From an uncultured Clostridia bacterium (GTDB lineage: Bacteria > Bacillota > Clostridia > Oscillospirales > Ruminococcaceae), in the NCBI GenBank assembly GCA_947625195.1, contig CANQNK010000017.1, positions 1-45,678 of the forward strand: a stretch of 45,678 nt of DNA, in the 5' to 3' direction. The notes under the pieces were generated by a model. The model saw nothing but the letters and a program-made list of their open reading frames with translations, was not told where the DNA came from and did no database searches. Made by a program: the position numbers and the translations under genes. Shown here piece after piece: positions 25,101-32,223 of the stretch; position 1 is the stretch's first letter; each line of letters opens with the position of its first letter.

Positions 25101-25175
25101 ACACTCGTAGCAGGAATAATCCCGTCAAGAAGTGCGGCTAAAAAAGACCCTGTTGTGGCACTTAGAACCGAGTAG
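22149..25175 (+). CDS. MacB/FtsX-type ABC transporter, fused ATPase and permease
   Basis: A 1008-residue fusion. The LolD/MacB-like ATPase (1 to about 225) has Walker A GPSGCGKT (38-45), signature MSGGQMQR and Walker B VLADEPTGALD. After a charged linker comes the first membrane span (near 275-295, TSFAGSIGIIGIALIL), then roughly 500 extracellular residues rich in acidic and helical segments (MacB periplasmic-type domain), and three C-terminal FtsX spans. Such proteins use ATP to drive extracellular mechanical work: peptide export, antimicrobial-peptide resistance or hydrolase control. I start at 22149 because the GAAAGGA site overlaps the ATG at 22140. It is standalone with its own terminator. 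Confidence 0.88.
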   Translation: MLELKGIVKDYPTGVDTVHALKGISLKFRESEFVSVLGPSGCGKTTMLNIIGGLDQYTEGDLIINGKSTKDFNDRDWDTYRNHSIGFVFQSYNLIPHQTVLQNVELALTLSGVSKTERRKRAKEALEMVGLSTQENKKPGEMSGGQMQRVAIARAIVNNPEIVLADEPTGALDTETSVQVMDILKEIAKDRLVIMVTHNPELANRYSTRIINMLDGVITGDSAPISDEESEAERQKDLVKSEKNKKIKKPSMSFATSFGLSLKNLFTKKGRTALTSFAGSIGIIGIALILAVSQGTTSYIDTLQEDTLSSYPLTIEDQNINLSSVMQTFMNLSKSEQKHQNNAVYKKAMIYDMVNSLNNLEAEENDLKSFKKFIDEERDNTKGKLGLDTAISGVQYSYDLDMNVYTKNLDGTVIKSDTQELMQGFINEYMGIDMSAVTQMSESSSTSGVMSMMTSMSPMTSSSNRLWQEMLPGDNGKIISPLLEKQYDVVYGSWPNSYDEIVLVLDENNELDDLTLYALGLEKEEEIDAIMNAAMTGAELDADLKSWSYDEICDLTYRVALNANRYTYDEATGTYNDLSLTDAGLKYIYDNGIDLKVTGIVKPNADTEQGMLNGSIAYTSALTEHIIKNSKDLPAVKAQLGNTDTDIFTGKPFKENTGELTDEQKLSELKEYLSSLDENAKAEAYIKIMGIPTDEQVNEMVSQAMSDMTREKIEEAMIQALTSQMGMSENDVKSYIEKMEDDELQSIYMQMVSQQVKSQYANQVSDQLSSQSPGELAKALDAALNGYSKEQAAVYYDSIMEFSDSTYEDNLRKLGFIDIDSPSAINLYSASFEDKDTIEAAISEYNKDVDEVSQIKYTDYVGLMMSSVTSIINAITYVLIAFVAVSLIVSSIMIGVITLISVQERTKEIGILRAIGASKKNISGMFNAETIIIGFTSGALGVLITYLLCIPINIVLHKLTDINSLSAMLPVPAAIILIVISILLTLVAGIIPSRSAAKKDPVVALRTE

Positions 25176-25209
25176 AGCAAAAAAGCAAACGTAATAAAAT
25201 ACAGCTCAG

Positions 25210-25255
25210 GCAAGATGTCTTGCGCCGACTGGCAGGCAAGGGCATCTTGCTTTTT
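25210..25255 (+). terminator. Terminator of the MacB-like gene
   Basis: GCAAGATG (25210-25217) pairs with CATCTTGC (25243-25250), with a second smaller hairpin inside the loop, followed by TTTTT. Confidence 0.82.
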
Positions 25256-25332
25256 GAGTATAAGTGCAATGGTTGCAATATTGCCGCGTTTGTGATAAAA
25301 TTAAAAAAACTTCATACGGAGATGACTGAAAG

Positions 25333-26634
25333 ATGAACCATATTATTTCAAAGCTTTTGATATATGCGCCTTCAGAAGGCTCGGTTTTAGCAGAGCTTTC
25401 AAAGATTTTTAAGGATTATGAGAAGGGCGAGGCAGGTAAGGAATCGATTATAATCCGCACATATGCTCAGATAAGGCGCATTCTAAAAATAGCAACCGAT
25501 TACGGCTTTGATAAAAACCTCTGGCAGAACTATCTTACATTTTTTCTTATCACGAACGAAAACCCTTTCAGCATTACCTGCGAAAAAACTGGCGCTAAGA
25601 ACGGCAGCGTAAACGACTTTGCAATAAACGACTGTGCTGCGTTCAAAGAGCTTTTTGACTTTGACTTTTCAAATTTTGAAAAGGCGCTTGGCATCGACTG
25701 CTTTTTAAAAATCACAAACTACAAAGCGATAGTCAAAAAAGAACTTATGTATAACAAAAGCGTAAGCGAAAAGGTTAGGTCGTTAAGTGAAAGTCTTGCT
25801 GATACCTCTGACGGCAGAGAGTTTTTTGAGCGGCTTACCGAATTTTACAAGGCTTACGGCGTTGGAATGTTTGGGCTTAACAAGGCGTTCAGAATAAAAA
25901 GCTTCGCCGACGGAGTTGAGTTTTTGCCGATAAACAATATGGAACAGGTCGTGCTTGACGATCTTGTGGGGTATGAGTATCAAAAGGAAATGCTTGTAAA
26001 AAATACACTTGCCTTTGCTGAGGGCAGAAGAGCAAACAATGTGCTGCTTTATGGCGACAGCGGTACGGGAAAATCGACCAGCATAAAGGCTATTGTCAAC
26101 GAGTTTTATCCAATGGGCCTTAGAATGATAGAGATTTACAAGCACCAGTTCAAGGATCTTTCAAGCGTTATCGCCGCAGTGAAAAAACGAAACTACAGGT
26201 TTATAATATATATGGACGACCTTTCCTTTGAGGAATATGAAACGGAGTATAAATTCTTAAAGGCGGTAATAGAGGGGGGAGTTGAGACCAGACCCGACAA
26301 CATTCTTATTTACGCAACCTCAAACAGGCGGCATCTTATCAGGGAAACGTGGAACGACCGAAACGATATGGAGCACAGCGGTGGAATTCACCGCTCTGAC
26401 ACAGTCGAGGAAAAGCTTTCTTTAGTAAACCGCTTCGGCGTTAAGATAAACTACTCAAAGCCCTCCAGGGCGGAGTATCACGATATAGTTATATCGCTTG
26501 CAAAAAGAAACGGCATTGATATAAACGCTGATGAGCTAATTAAGGCTGCTGACAGATGGGAGATAAGCCACGGCGGCATTTCGGGCAGAACTGCTCAGCA
26601 GTTTATTAACGATCTTTTGTCTGATAAGCAGTAA
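25333..26634 (+). CDS. DUF815-family AAA+ ATPase
   Basis: A 433-residue protein with a helical N-terminal half and a AAA+ domain from about 210. Walker A is YGDSGTGKST, Walker B is IIYMDDLSFEE, and a sensor-like ATSNRRHLI follows with the signature-like HSGGIHRSDTVEEKLSLVNRFG. This order matches the DUF815 family (COG2607), whose role is unknown; it is often grouped with chaperone-like AAA+ proteins. Monocistronic, convergent with the asparaginase-like gene, sharing a bidirectional terminator. Confidence 0.85.
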   Translation: MNHIISKLLIYAPSEGSVLAELSKIFKDYEKGEAGKESIIIRTYAQIRRILKIATDYGFDKNLWQNYLTFFLITNENPFSITCEKTGAKNGSVNDFAINDCAAFKELFDFDFSNFEKALGIDCFLKITNYKAIVKKELMYNKSVSEKVRSLSESLADTSDGREFFERLTEFYKAYGVGMFGLNKAFRIKSFADGVEFLPINNMEQVVLDDLVGYEYQKEMLVKNTLAFAEGRRANNVLLYGDSGTGKSTSIKAIVNEFYPMGLRMIEIYKHQFKDLSSVIAAVKKRNYRFIIYMDDLSFEEYETEYKFLKAVIEGGVETRPDNILIYATSNRRHLIRETWNDRNDMEHSGGIHRSDTVEEKLSLVNRFGVKINYSKPSRAEYHDIVISLAKRNGIDINADELIKAADRWEISHGGISGRTAQQFINDLLSDKQ

Positions 26635-26681
26635 GATTACATATTAAATCTTCTTATTCAGTTTTGAATTATGGAAAAAAT

Positions 26682-26709
26682 AAAACGGCGCTTTGTGAAA
26701 CGCCGTTTT
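26682..26709. terminator. Bidirectional terminator between convergent genes
   Basis: AAAACGGCG (26682-26690) pairs exactly with CGCCGTTTT (26701-26709). A and T runs on both sides allow it to serve the DUF815 gene and the minus-strand asparaginase-like gene. Confidence 0.88.
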
Positions 26710-26724
26710 GTTGTCTTTATAAGC

Positions 26725-27609
26725 TTAAAGTTCTATTCCTAAAGAGAGTGCGGCATATGCGGTTTCAATCGTAAGGTCATACAGAAACCTAACGCCTATA
26801 TCGCTTAGCTGCTTTGTGGTTTCGTAGATGTAGTTGCCGCTAATAAGCGAGGCAGCGTAAACCTTAATTCCGTTTTCTGCGGCCCTCTCGCACAGCTTTT
26901 TTACGCATTCAAAATCTGTAGTTCCTCCGTGGTAAAGCTCAATAAGAACGCAATCGGCGGCGCTTAAATCGACAAAGCCGTAGTCAGCCCCGACGTAGCT
27001 TTTTAACAGGATCACTTTTTTTGTAAAGCCGCTGTAATCTTTTAAGACCACGGGCTTTGAGGGAATAGAGTAAAAATCACTTCCGAGGATCTGCGACTGC
27101 GTTATCTGATAGCCCTTGTGTAAAACAGCATCCTTGCCCTGATTTTTATACGGAACGAATACGCCTGTGTACTTTTTGCAAAGAGCTGCATCTGCCGCAG
27201 CTTTCATATTTATAAGACCGTTTGCTGATTTGTCTCCAAGTACCTTGTCAGAGGATATGATAAAAAAAGGAACGCTTATATTTCCAAAAACTACCGACAG
27301 CATATTTGCAAAATACGCAAGAGTGTCGCTGCCGTGGGCGATAAACACCGCATCATATCGCGAAAGCTCCTTGCTTTTTAATGTTCGCACGATTTTATCC
27401 CAGTCAGAAAAGGTCATATTTTCGCTTAATATGTTAAGCGTGTATTCGCATTCAAACGAAAGCTCATTTTCGTATCCGGGAAATGCGTTTACAAACGCAT
27501 TTACAATACGGCTGTCGGTGCCGACTTGGTGAGAAGCCGGGGAGATGTTTCCAAGGCTTACCGCAGAGGATATGGTGCCACCGGTAAAAAGCATAAAAAT
27601 TTTTATCAT
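26725..27609 (-). CDS. Divergent asparaginase/glutaminase-like protein
   Basis: A 294-residue member of the asparaginase superfamily. The first catalytic loop is FTGGTIS (Thr near 9) and the second is AHGSDTLAY, where the usual THGTDT has Ser in place of its first Thr but keeps the aspartate. The region normally supplying the catalytic lysine is rearranged (ISSDKVLGDKSANGLINM). It is shorter than the usual 320-330 residues and lacks a signal peptide. It may hydrolyse asparagine, another amide, or nothing. Standalone on the minus strand. Confidence 0.75.
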   Translation of the reverse strand: MIKIFMLFTGGTISSAVSLGNISPASHQVGTDSRIVNAFVNAFPGYENELSFECEYTLNILSENMTFSDWDKIVRTLKSKELSRYDAVFIAHGSDTLAYFANMLSVVFGNISVPFFIISSDKVLGDKSANGLINMKAAADAALCKKYTGVFVPYKNQGKDAVLHKGYQITQSQILGSDFYSIPSKPVVLKDYSGFTKKVILLKSYVGADYGFVDLSAADCVLIELYHGGTTDFECVKKLCERAAENGIKVYAASLISGNYIYETTKQLSDIGVRFLYDLTIETAYAALSLGIEL

Positions 27610-27702
27610 AACGGCTTCCTTTCATTTGTGTTTTTACTATTTCAGTTTATCAAACGAGTGTAAAAAAGTCAAACTATTTAAGGCGAAAATGTAATTTATT
27701 TC

Positions 27703-27731
27703 TTTACAAGACGGCTTTTTTATGATATACT
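27703..27731 (+). promoter_or_regulatory. Promoter of purA
   Basis: TTTACA (27703-27708), 17-base spacer, TATACT (27726-27731), each one base from consensus. The start codon is 46 bases further on. I see no PurR box. Confidence 0.7.
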
Positions 27732-27776
27732 TTACTATGTGATTTTTTTCACACTTTAAACATGGAGGAAAAAATA

Positions 27777-29051
27777 ATGGTCAAAGCTATTGTAGGCGCT
27801 AACTGGGGCGACGAGGGCAAGGGCAAGATGACGGATATGCTCGCCTGCGACGCCGACGTTGTAATCAGGTTTCAGGGCGGAGCAAACGCCGGTCACACTA
27901 TAGTGAACGACTACGGCAAATTTGCGCTTCACACGCTGCCGAGCGGTGTGTTCAACTCAAACACCGTAAACATTATCGGTAATGGAGTTGCGCTTAATAT
28001 CCCCGTTTTCTTTAACGAGCTTAAAGAGGTCGTTGGCAGGGGAGTGCCGCAGCCGAAAATCTTGATTTCCGACCGATGTCAGATGGTCATGCCTTATCAT
28101 ATCGCATTTGATGAGTATGAAGAGGAAAGGCTCGGTAAATCGTCCTTCGGCTCGACAAAGTCGGGAATAGCGCCGTTTTATTCGGATAAATATGCGAAAA
28201 TAGGCTTTCAGGTTCAGGAGCTTTTTGATGAGGAATCTTTAAAAGCACACCTTGAAAGAATAGCTCCACAGAAAAATGTACTTTTAAAGCACCTTTACAA
28301 CAAGCCGGAGCTTGACATAAGCGCTCTTATGGAAACCTTGAGAGAATACAGAAAAATGGTTGAGCCTTACGTTTGCGATGTGTCTTTGTATCTTGACAAG
28401 GCGATAAAAGAATGCAGGGATATTCTGCTTGAGGGACAGCTTGGAACGCTTAAGGATCCCGATCACGGAATTTATCCTATGGTCACTTCGTCCTCAACGC
28501 TTGCCGCATACGGAGCTATCGGAGCGGGAATACCGCCGTATGAGATCAAAAAGGTCATTACCGTTTGTAAGGCTTACTCCTCAGCGGTCGGAGCGGGAGC
28601 ATTTGTTTCTGAGATATTCGGAGAGGAAGCAGACGAGCTCAGACGCCGGGGCGGCGACGGAGGCGAGTATGGCGCAACCACTGGCAGACCGAGAAGGATG
28701 GGCTGGTTTGACTGTGTGGCTTCTAAGTACGGATGCAGACTTCAGGGCACGACAGACGTGGCTTTTACGGTGCTTGACGTTCTGGGATACCTTGAAAAGA
28801 TCCCCGTGTGTGTCGGATATGAGATAGACGGAGAGGTAACGACCGATTTTCCTGTCACCGTAAAGCTTGAAAAGGCAAAGCCGGTATATGAAGTTCTTGA
28901 CGGCTGGATGTGTGATATAAGGGGCATCAAGACCTATGAGGAGCTTCCCGAAAACTGCCGCAGATACATAGAGTTTTGTGAAAATCACATCGGATATCCG
29001 ATAACCTATGTTTCAAACGGACCTAAGAGAAGCGATATAATCAAAAGGTAA
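27777..29051 (+). CDS. purA: Adenylosuccinate synthetase
   Basis: A 424-residue enzyme that joins IMP and aspartate with GTP, the first committed step to AMP. The GTP loop GDEGKGK (11-17), NAGHT(I), GRPRRMGWFD and TTGRPRR-type blocks are all present, and length matches bacterial PurA (about 425-430). ATG 27777 is chosen over 27762 because the GGAGG site overlaps the earlier ATG and lies eight bases from the later one. Single gene with promoter and terminator. Confidence 0.96.
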   Translation: MVKAIVGANWGDEGKGKMTDMLACDADVVIRFQGGANAGHTIVNDYGKFALHTLPSGVFNSNTVNIIGNGVALNIPVFFNELKEVVGRGVPQPKILISDRCQMVMPYHIAFDEYEEERLGKSSFGSTKSGIAPFYSDKYAKIGFQVQELFDEESLKAHLERIAPQKNVLLKHLYNKPELDISALMETLREYRKMVEPYVCDVSLYLDKAIKECRDILLEGQLGTLKDPDHGIYPMVTSSSTLAAYGAIGAGIPPYEIKKVITVCKAYSSAVGAGAFVSEIFGEEADELRRRGGDGGEYGATTGRPRRMGWFDCVASKYGCRLQGTTDVAFTVLDVLGYLEKIPVCVGYEIDGEVTTDFPVTVKLEKAKPVYEVLDGWMCDIRGIKTYEELPENCRRYIEFCENHIGYPITYVSNGPKRSDIIKR

Positions 29052-29059
29052 AAACAAAG

Positions 29060-29091
29060 CTGCTTTGCGTAAAACGCGCAAGGCAGTTTTT
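29060..29091 (+). terminator. Terminator of purA
   Basis: CTGCTTTGCG (29060-29069) pairs with CGCAAGGCAG (29077-29086), ten pairs including one T-G, followed by TTTTT. Confidence 0.88.
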
Positions 29092-29092
29092 C

Positions 29093-29121
29093 TTGACATA
29101 TCGTTTTTGTGGGAGTAAAAT
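29093..29121 (+). promoter_or_regulatory. Promoter of the small Lys-rich membrane protein
   Basis: TTGACA (29093-29098), 17-base spacer, TAAAAT (29116-29121). It begins two bases after the purA terminator. Confidence 0.72.
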
Positions 29122-29152
29122 ATTCTTAGAACAAATTTAAGGGGTGCAAGAT

Positions 29153-29563
29153 ATGCCTGTAAATAATGCAAAAAAGCCCACGGCAAAAACTCCGGCGGGA
29201 AAAAATACTGCGGTAAAAAAGTCTTCCCAGGGGACAAAAAAGCCGGCGCAGAGGCAAGCGCCGCAAAGAGCGTCTGCAAAAAGAGGAGAGCCGATAGTAC
29301 TGGCAAGGGTGAGCAGGGAGGAAAGCTGGAAGCCCCTTGCAAAAACTCAGACGAGGTCAAAAGCTTTGAACAGCAGCCGTATGGCACAAAACACTGTTAA
29401 AAGAAATGCAAGACCTGCGGAGAAAAGTAAAAAAAGCAAAAAGAACAACGGCATGACCGATGCCAAGCTTATAAAAATAACGGTTGGCTGTATATTCGGG
29501 GCAATTTTTCTGATTGCTGTACTGGTGTTTTTGTTCAATGCGTTTGAGTTAAAGCTGTGGTAA
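29153..29563 (+). CDS. Small basic protein with one C-terminal membrane span, function unknown
   Basis: 136 residues from ATG 29153, which has AAGGGG eight bases upstream; the GTG at 29144 overlaps that site. Residues 1-105 are Lys/Ala/Pro/Gln-rich and probably disordered (AKKPTAKTPAGK, TKKPAQRQAPQRA), pI very high. One membrane helix (about 110-130, VGCIFGAIFLIAVLVFLF) ends the protein, so the tail would stay in the cytoplasm, able to contact nucleic acid or anionic lipids. Family not recognised. It has a clear promoter, ribosome site and terminator, which argues that it is a real gene. Confidence 0.7.
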   Translation: MPVNNAKKPTAKTPAGKNTAVKKSSQGTKKPAQRQAPQRASAKRGEPIVLARVSREESWKPLAKTQTRSKALNSSRMAQNTVKRNARPAEKSKKSKKNNGMTDAKLIKITVGCIFGAIFLIAVLVFLFNAFELKLW

Positions 29564-29614
29564 ATCCGGTTGACAAAATATTTACAAATATAACACTTTA
29601 AAGATGAAAAAATT

Positions 29615-29643
29615 AACCGACACTGTTTAGGCGTCGGTTTTTG
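29615..29643. terminator. Bidirectional terminator
   Basis: AACCGAC (29615-29621) pairs with GTCGGTT (29633-29639), with T run on the plus side and an A run (T on the minus strand) upstream. It separates the Lys-rich gene from the convergent minus-strand operon. Confidence 0.8.
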
Positions 29644-30280
29644 TATTTTCTACCAACAAGGCAACTTTAATGCTTTCAAAAAGCTCAAGTACCTTTTGAA
29701 TGGCTTTTTTTATCATATTGTCCGTTACAAGCCCGAACGGTTTTATATCTGTAGCTATGAATTTTTCGCCAGTAACAAAGTCACGGGCACGATTGACTTC
29801 ATCGGCAGATACTGTAAGCGAGCAGTCTGCCTTTGCAAGCATAAGCTCTGGTCTTATGCTATTTTTCCATATATCGCTTTTGACTGCAATGCTGTCGTAA
29901 AAGAATAGCTCATCCCACTTTTTTATATTGAGGTCATATTCCGGCACACCCTCCTTCGACATTCTTTCAAAGAGCAGCGGCTGAGAAACCTGATCCCACG
30001 CAATATCGGTTAGAATGTGCGTTAAAAAGCCTGAGAAGTAATCGCGGTGTGAAATAAAAAGGTCTCTGTGGTTTTTTGCATAGTCACATACGTTTTTTAT
30101 CCACTCTGAGAAGTCGGTGCTCCTCAGGTGCGCCTTGTAACGTAACTCCTTATCGGCTTTACCGTTGAGGTTTACCGCGTCCGGAGCAATCGCTCCAAGA
30201 TAGAACTCTCCGTCGCAGGTGATACACAGAGTGCGCCTTATTGAGTAAGCAACGACAAGGTGTATCATAGTAGAGGGCAT
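29627..30280 (-). CDS. Zinc-dependent phospholipase C / metal hydrolase-like protein
   Basis: A 217-residue protein that begins MPSTMIHLVVAYSI and contains GAIAPDAV, HLRSTDFSEW, ISHRDYFSGFLTHILTDIAWD. This spacing of His and Asp is typical of the Zn_dep_PLPC family, whose members bind zinc and are often uncharacterised. It is the last gene of the minus-strand operon, and its ATG follows the ricT TAA with no gap, with GGAGGA inside the end of ricT. Substrate unknown. Confidence 0.72.
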   Translation of the reverse strand: MPSTMIHLVVAYSIRRTLCITCDGEFYLGAIAPDAVNLNGKADKELRYKAHLRSTDFSEWIKNVCDYAKNHRDLFISHRDYFSGFLTHILTDIAWDQVSQPLLFERMSKEGVPEYDLNIKKWDELFFYDSIAVKSDIWKNSIRPELMLAKADCSLTVSADEVNRARDFVTGEKFIATDIKPFGLVTDNMIKKAIQKVLELFESIKVALLVENTKTDA

Positions 30281-31144
30281 TTACTTGTCCTCCAGATCCT
30301 TAAGCGCGTTTATTTCTTCCTTGTTTAACAAAATCTTTGAATCCTTTAAAATCCTTACTTCGTCTTTTGAATAGGTGTTTACAGCCTCGGTGTCGGTATT
30401 TTTTATCCTTAATCGCCCGGTGATAAGATTTGCGTCCTCAACTATGCCGTTCCCGTCCGGCGTTTTTACCAGAGCTCCTACCTTTGGCGTTATCTTCAAA
30501 AGCTCCTCATAGCTGTCCTGCTCATACTTTAAGCAGCACATAAGTCTGCCGCAGGTTCCGCTTATCTTGGCGGGATTCAGCGAAAGGCTCTGCTCCTTAG
30601 CCATTTTTATAGACACCGGCTGAAAGTCTCCAAGAAACGTTTTGCAGCAAAATGATCTTCCGCATACGCCAAGCCCTCCTAAAAGCTTTGCCTCATCGCG
30701 GACGCCTATCTGCCTTAACTCTATCCTTGTACGGAAAACGCTCGCCAAGTCCTTTACAAGCTCTCTGAAATCAACTCTGCTGTCAGAAGTGAAATAAAAC
30801 AAAATTTTGCTGTTGTCAAAGGTGTACTCCACGTCGATAAGATTCATTTTAAGACCGTGCTTAGCGATCTTTTCTTCACAAATCTTAAACGCTTCGCGCT
30901 CTCTTTGTTCCTTTGTGTCTATAGCCTTGATGTCTTGCGGCGTAGCCACTCTGATAACGCTTTTAAGAGGGGAGGTAAGTTCCTCGTCGGGGATAATCTT
31001 TTTGTCGATAGCTACCTCTCCGCACTCAATACCGCGCGTGGTTTCAACTATTACCTTGTCGCCGATGGAAAGGCTTAAACCGTTTGGCGAAAAGTAATAA
31101 ACCTTTCCCGCGCTTTTAAATTTTACTCCTATTATTTCAGCCAT
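30281..31144 (-). CDS. ricT: RicT/YaaT, PSP1-domain regulator of RNA decay
   Basis: A 287-residue protein with the PSP1 C-terminal domain. The cysteine signatures CGRSFCCKTF and CGTCGRLMCCLKYE-type block (CGRLMCC) are intact; in Bacillus these help the RicA-RicF-RicT complex bind iron-sulfur clusters and steer RNase Y cleavage, affecting sporulation, competence and biofilm. It lies directly after holB, the same order as holB-yaaT in Bacillus. Confidence 0.92.
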   Translation of the reverse strand: MAEIIGVKFKSAGKVYYFSPNGLSLSIGDKVIVETTRGIECGEVAIDKKIIPDEELTSPLKSVIRVATPQDIKAIDTKEQREREAFKICEEKIAKHGLKMNLIDVEYTFDNSKILFYFTSDSRVDFRELVKDLASVFRTRIELRQIGVRDEAKLLGGLGVCGRSFCCKTFLGDFQPVSIKMAKEQSLSLNPAKISGTCGRLMCCLKYEQDSYEELLKITPKVGALVKTPDGNGIVEDANLITGRLRIKNTDTEAVNTYSKDEVRILKDSKILLNKEEINALKDLEDK

Positions 31145-31199
31145 TTATTTTTCACCGTTTCCTTATATATTTTACTTTGTACGCCGGATCGCGGCGTTT

Positions 31200-32177
31200 T
31201 TATTGAAGCTTTGCTGTTTCAGCCGCCAATACAGCTGTTAAAACGCTTATGTTTGCAAATCCTTGCGTTTTCTCTTTAGCATCAAGAAGTATTTCGCAAA
31301 GAGAAACTATTCTTGATGCGGGTGCAAAACCGGAAATTTTTCTTGCGCCCTCATTATATGCGCAAAGACACGGCTCGGCTCCGCTTGCGTATTCGACGGC
31401 GCTTGATAAAATCTCTAAAAGAATGTCGATTACGCTGTAAGCCGTTTCACGGTCTGTTATCTGGGAATATGCCTTTAAAATCTCGTACTCGTTTTTCTGA
31501 CAAACAGCGTCGGTTACGCTTCTAGCGATTTTTACCGCGTCAAAAACGTCCTCACCCCTTAAATATTCAAGCTGCTTGCCTATGTTTCCCGGAAACGCCG
31601 ACTGCGCATCCTGCGCCTTTTCGCTGTCAAAGCCGTTTTGCATAACGGCTTTTTTCGCGTCCTCGGGTAAGACGCGCGACATCTCAAACGAAAATACACG
31701 AGACAGTATCGTTTCCAAAACGCTTTGCCTGTTATCCGCCGTTAGAATGAAAACCGATTCTCCGGGCGGCTCTTCAAACACCTTTAGCAGGGCGTTCTGA
31801 CACTCGGTGTTGAGCTTTTGCGCATCGTTTATTATGTAAATTTTCTTTCCGGATTCGTTGGGCGTGACGTAAGCGTCCGAGACAATAGGGCGAATATCCT
31901 CTTTTACCCTGTAAAGCCCCGCCTTTGATGATGGTAGAACATAGGTCACGTCCGGGTGACTGTCGTTTAAAATCATCCGGCAGCTTCTGCACTGAGAGCA
32001 GGGCGAGCCAGAGTGCTTTTCACAGTTGAGCGATGCGGCGATATACTTTGCCATTTCGCTTTTGCCAAGGCCCTTTTCACCGCAGATGAGTATTGATGGA
32101 ATTATTCTGCCCTTTGAAATCATCGTCGAAAGCTTATTCTTAACATATTCATTGCCGTAAATTTTAAAGCAGTTCAT
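31200..32177 (-). CDS. holB: DNA polymerase III delta' subunit
   Basis: A 325-residue clamp-loader subunit. It has the degenerate P-loop GEKGLGKSE, a zinc module CEKHSGSPCSQCRSC (four Cys) and NALLKVFEEPP. The usual SRC arginine-finger motif reads SRV here. It works in the delta'-tau/gamma-delta ring that loads the beta clamp. Length agrees with the family. It sits between the decarboxylase-like gene and ricT. Confidence 0.9.
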   Translation of the reverse strand: MNCFKIYGNEYVKNKLSTMISKGRIIPSILICGEKGLGKSEMAKYIAASLNCEKHSGSPCSQCRSCRMILNDSHPDVTYVLPSSKAGLYRVKEDIRPIVSDAYVTPNESGKKIYIINDAQKLNTECQNALLKVFEEPPGESVFILTADNRQSVLETILSRVFSFEMSRVLPEDAKKAVMQNGFDSEKAQDAQSAFPGNIGKQLEYLRGEDVFDAVKIARSVTDAVCQKNEYEILKAYSQITDRETAYSVIDILLEILSSAVEYASGAEPCLCAYNEGARKISGFAPASRIVSLCEILLDAKEKTQGFANISVLTAVLAAETAKLQ

Positions 32178-32223
32178 AAATAAGTCCTCTCGTTTATAAA
32201 ATCAAAGGCCAACCCTATTTAAT

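Noticed and set aside
27167-27532. Plus-strand frame of 121 codons opposite the asparaginase-like gene
   Set aside because: Antisense to a recognisable enzyme and without a ribosome site or family resemblance.
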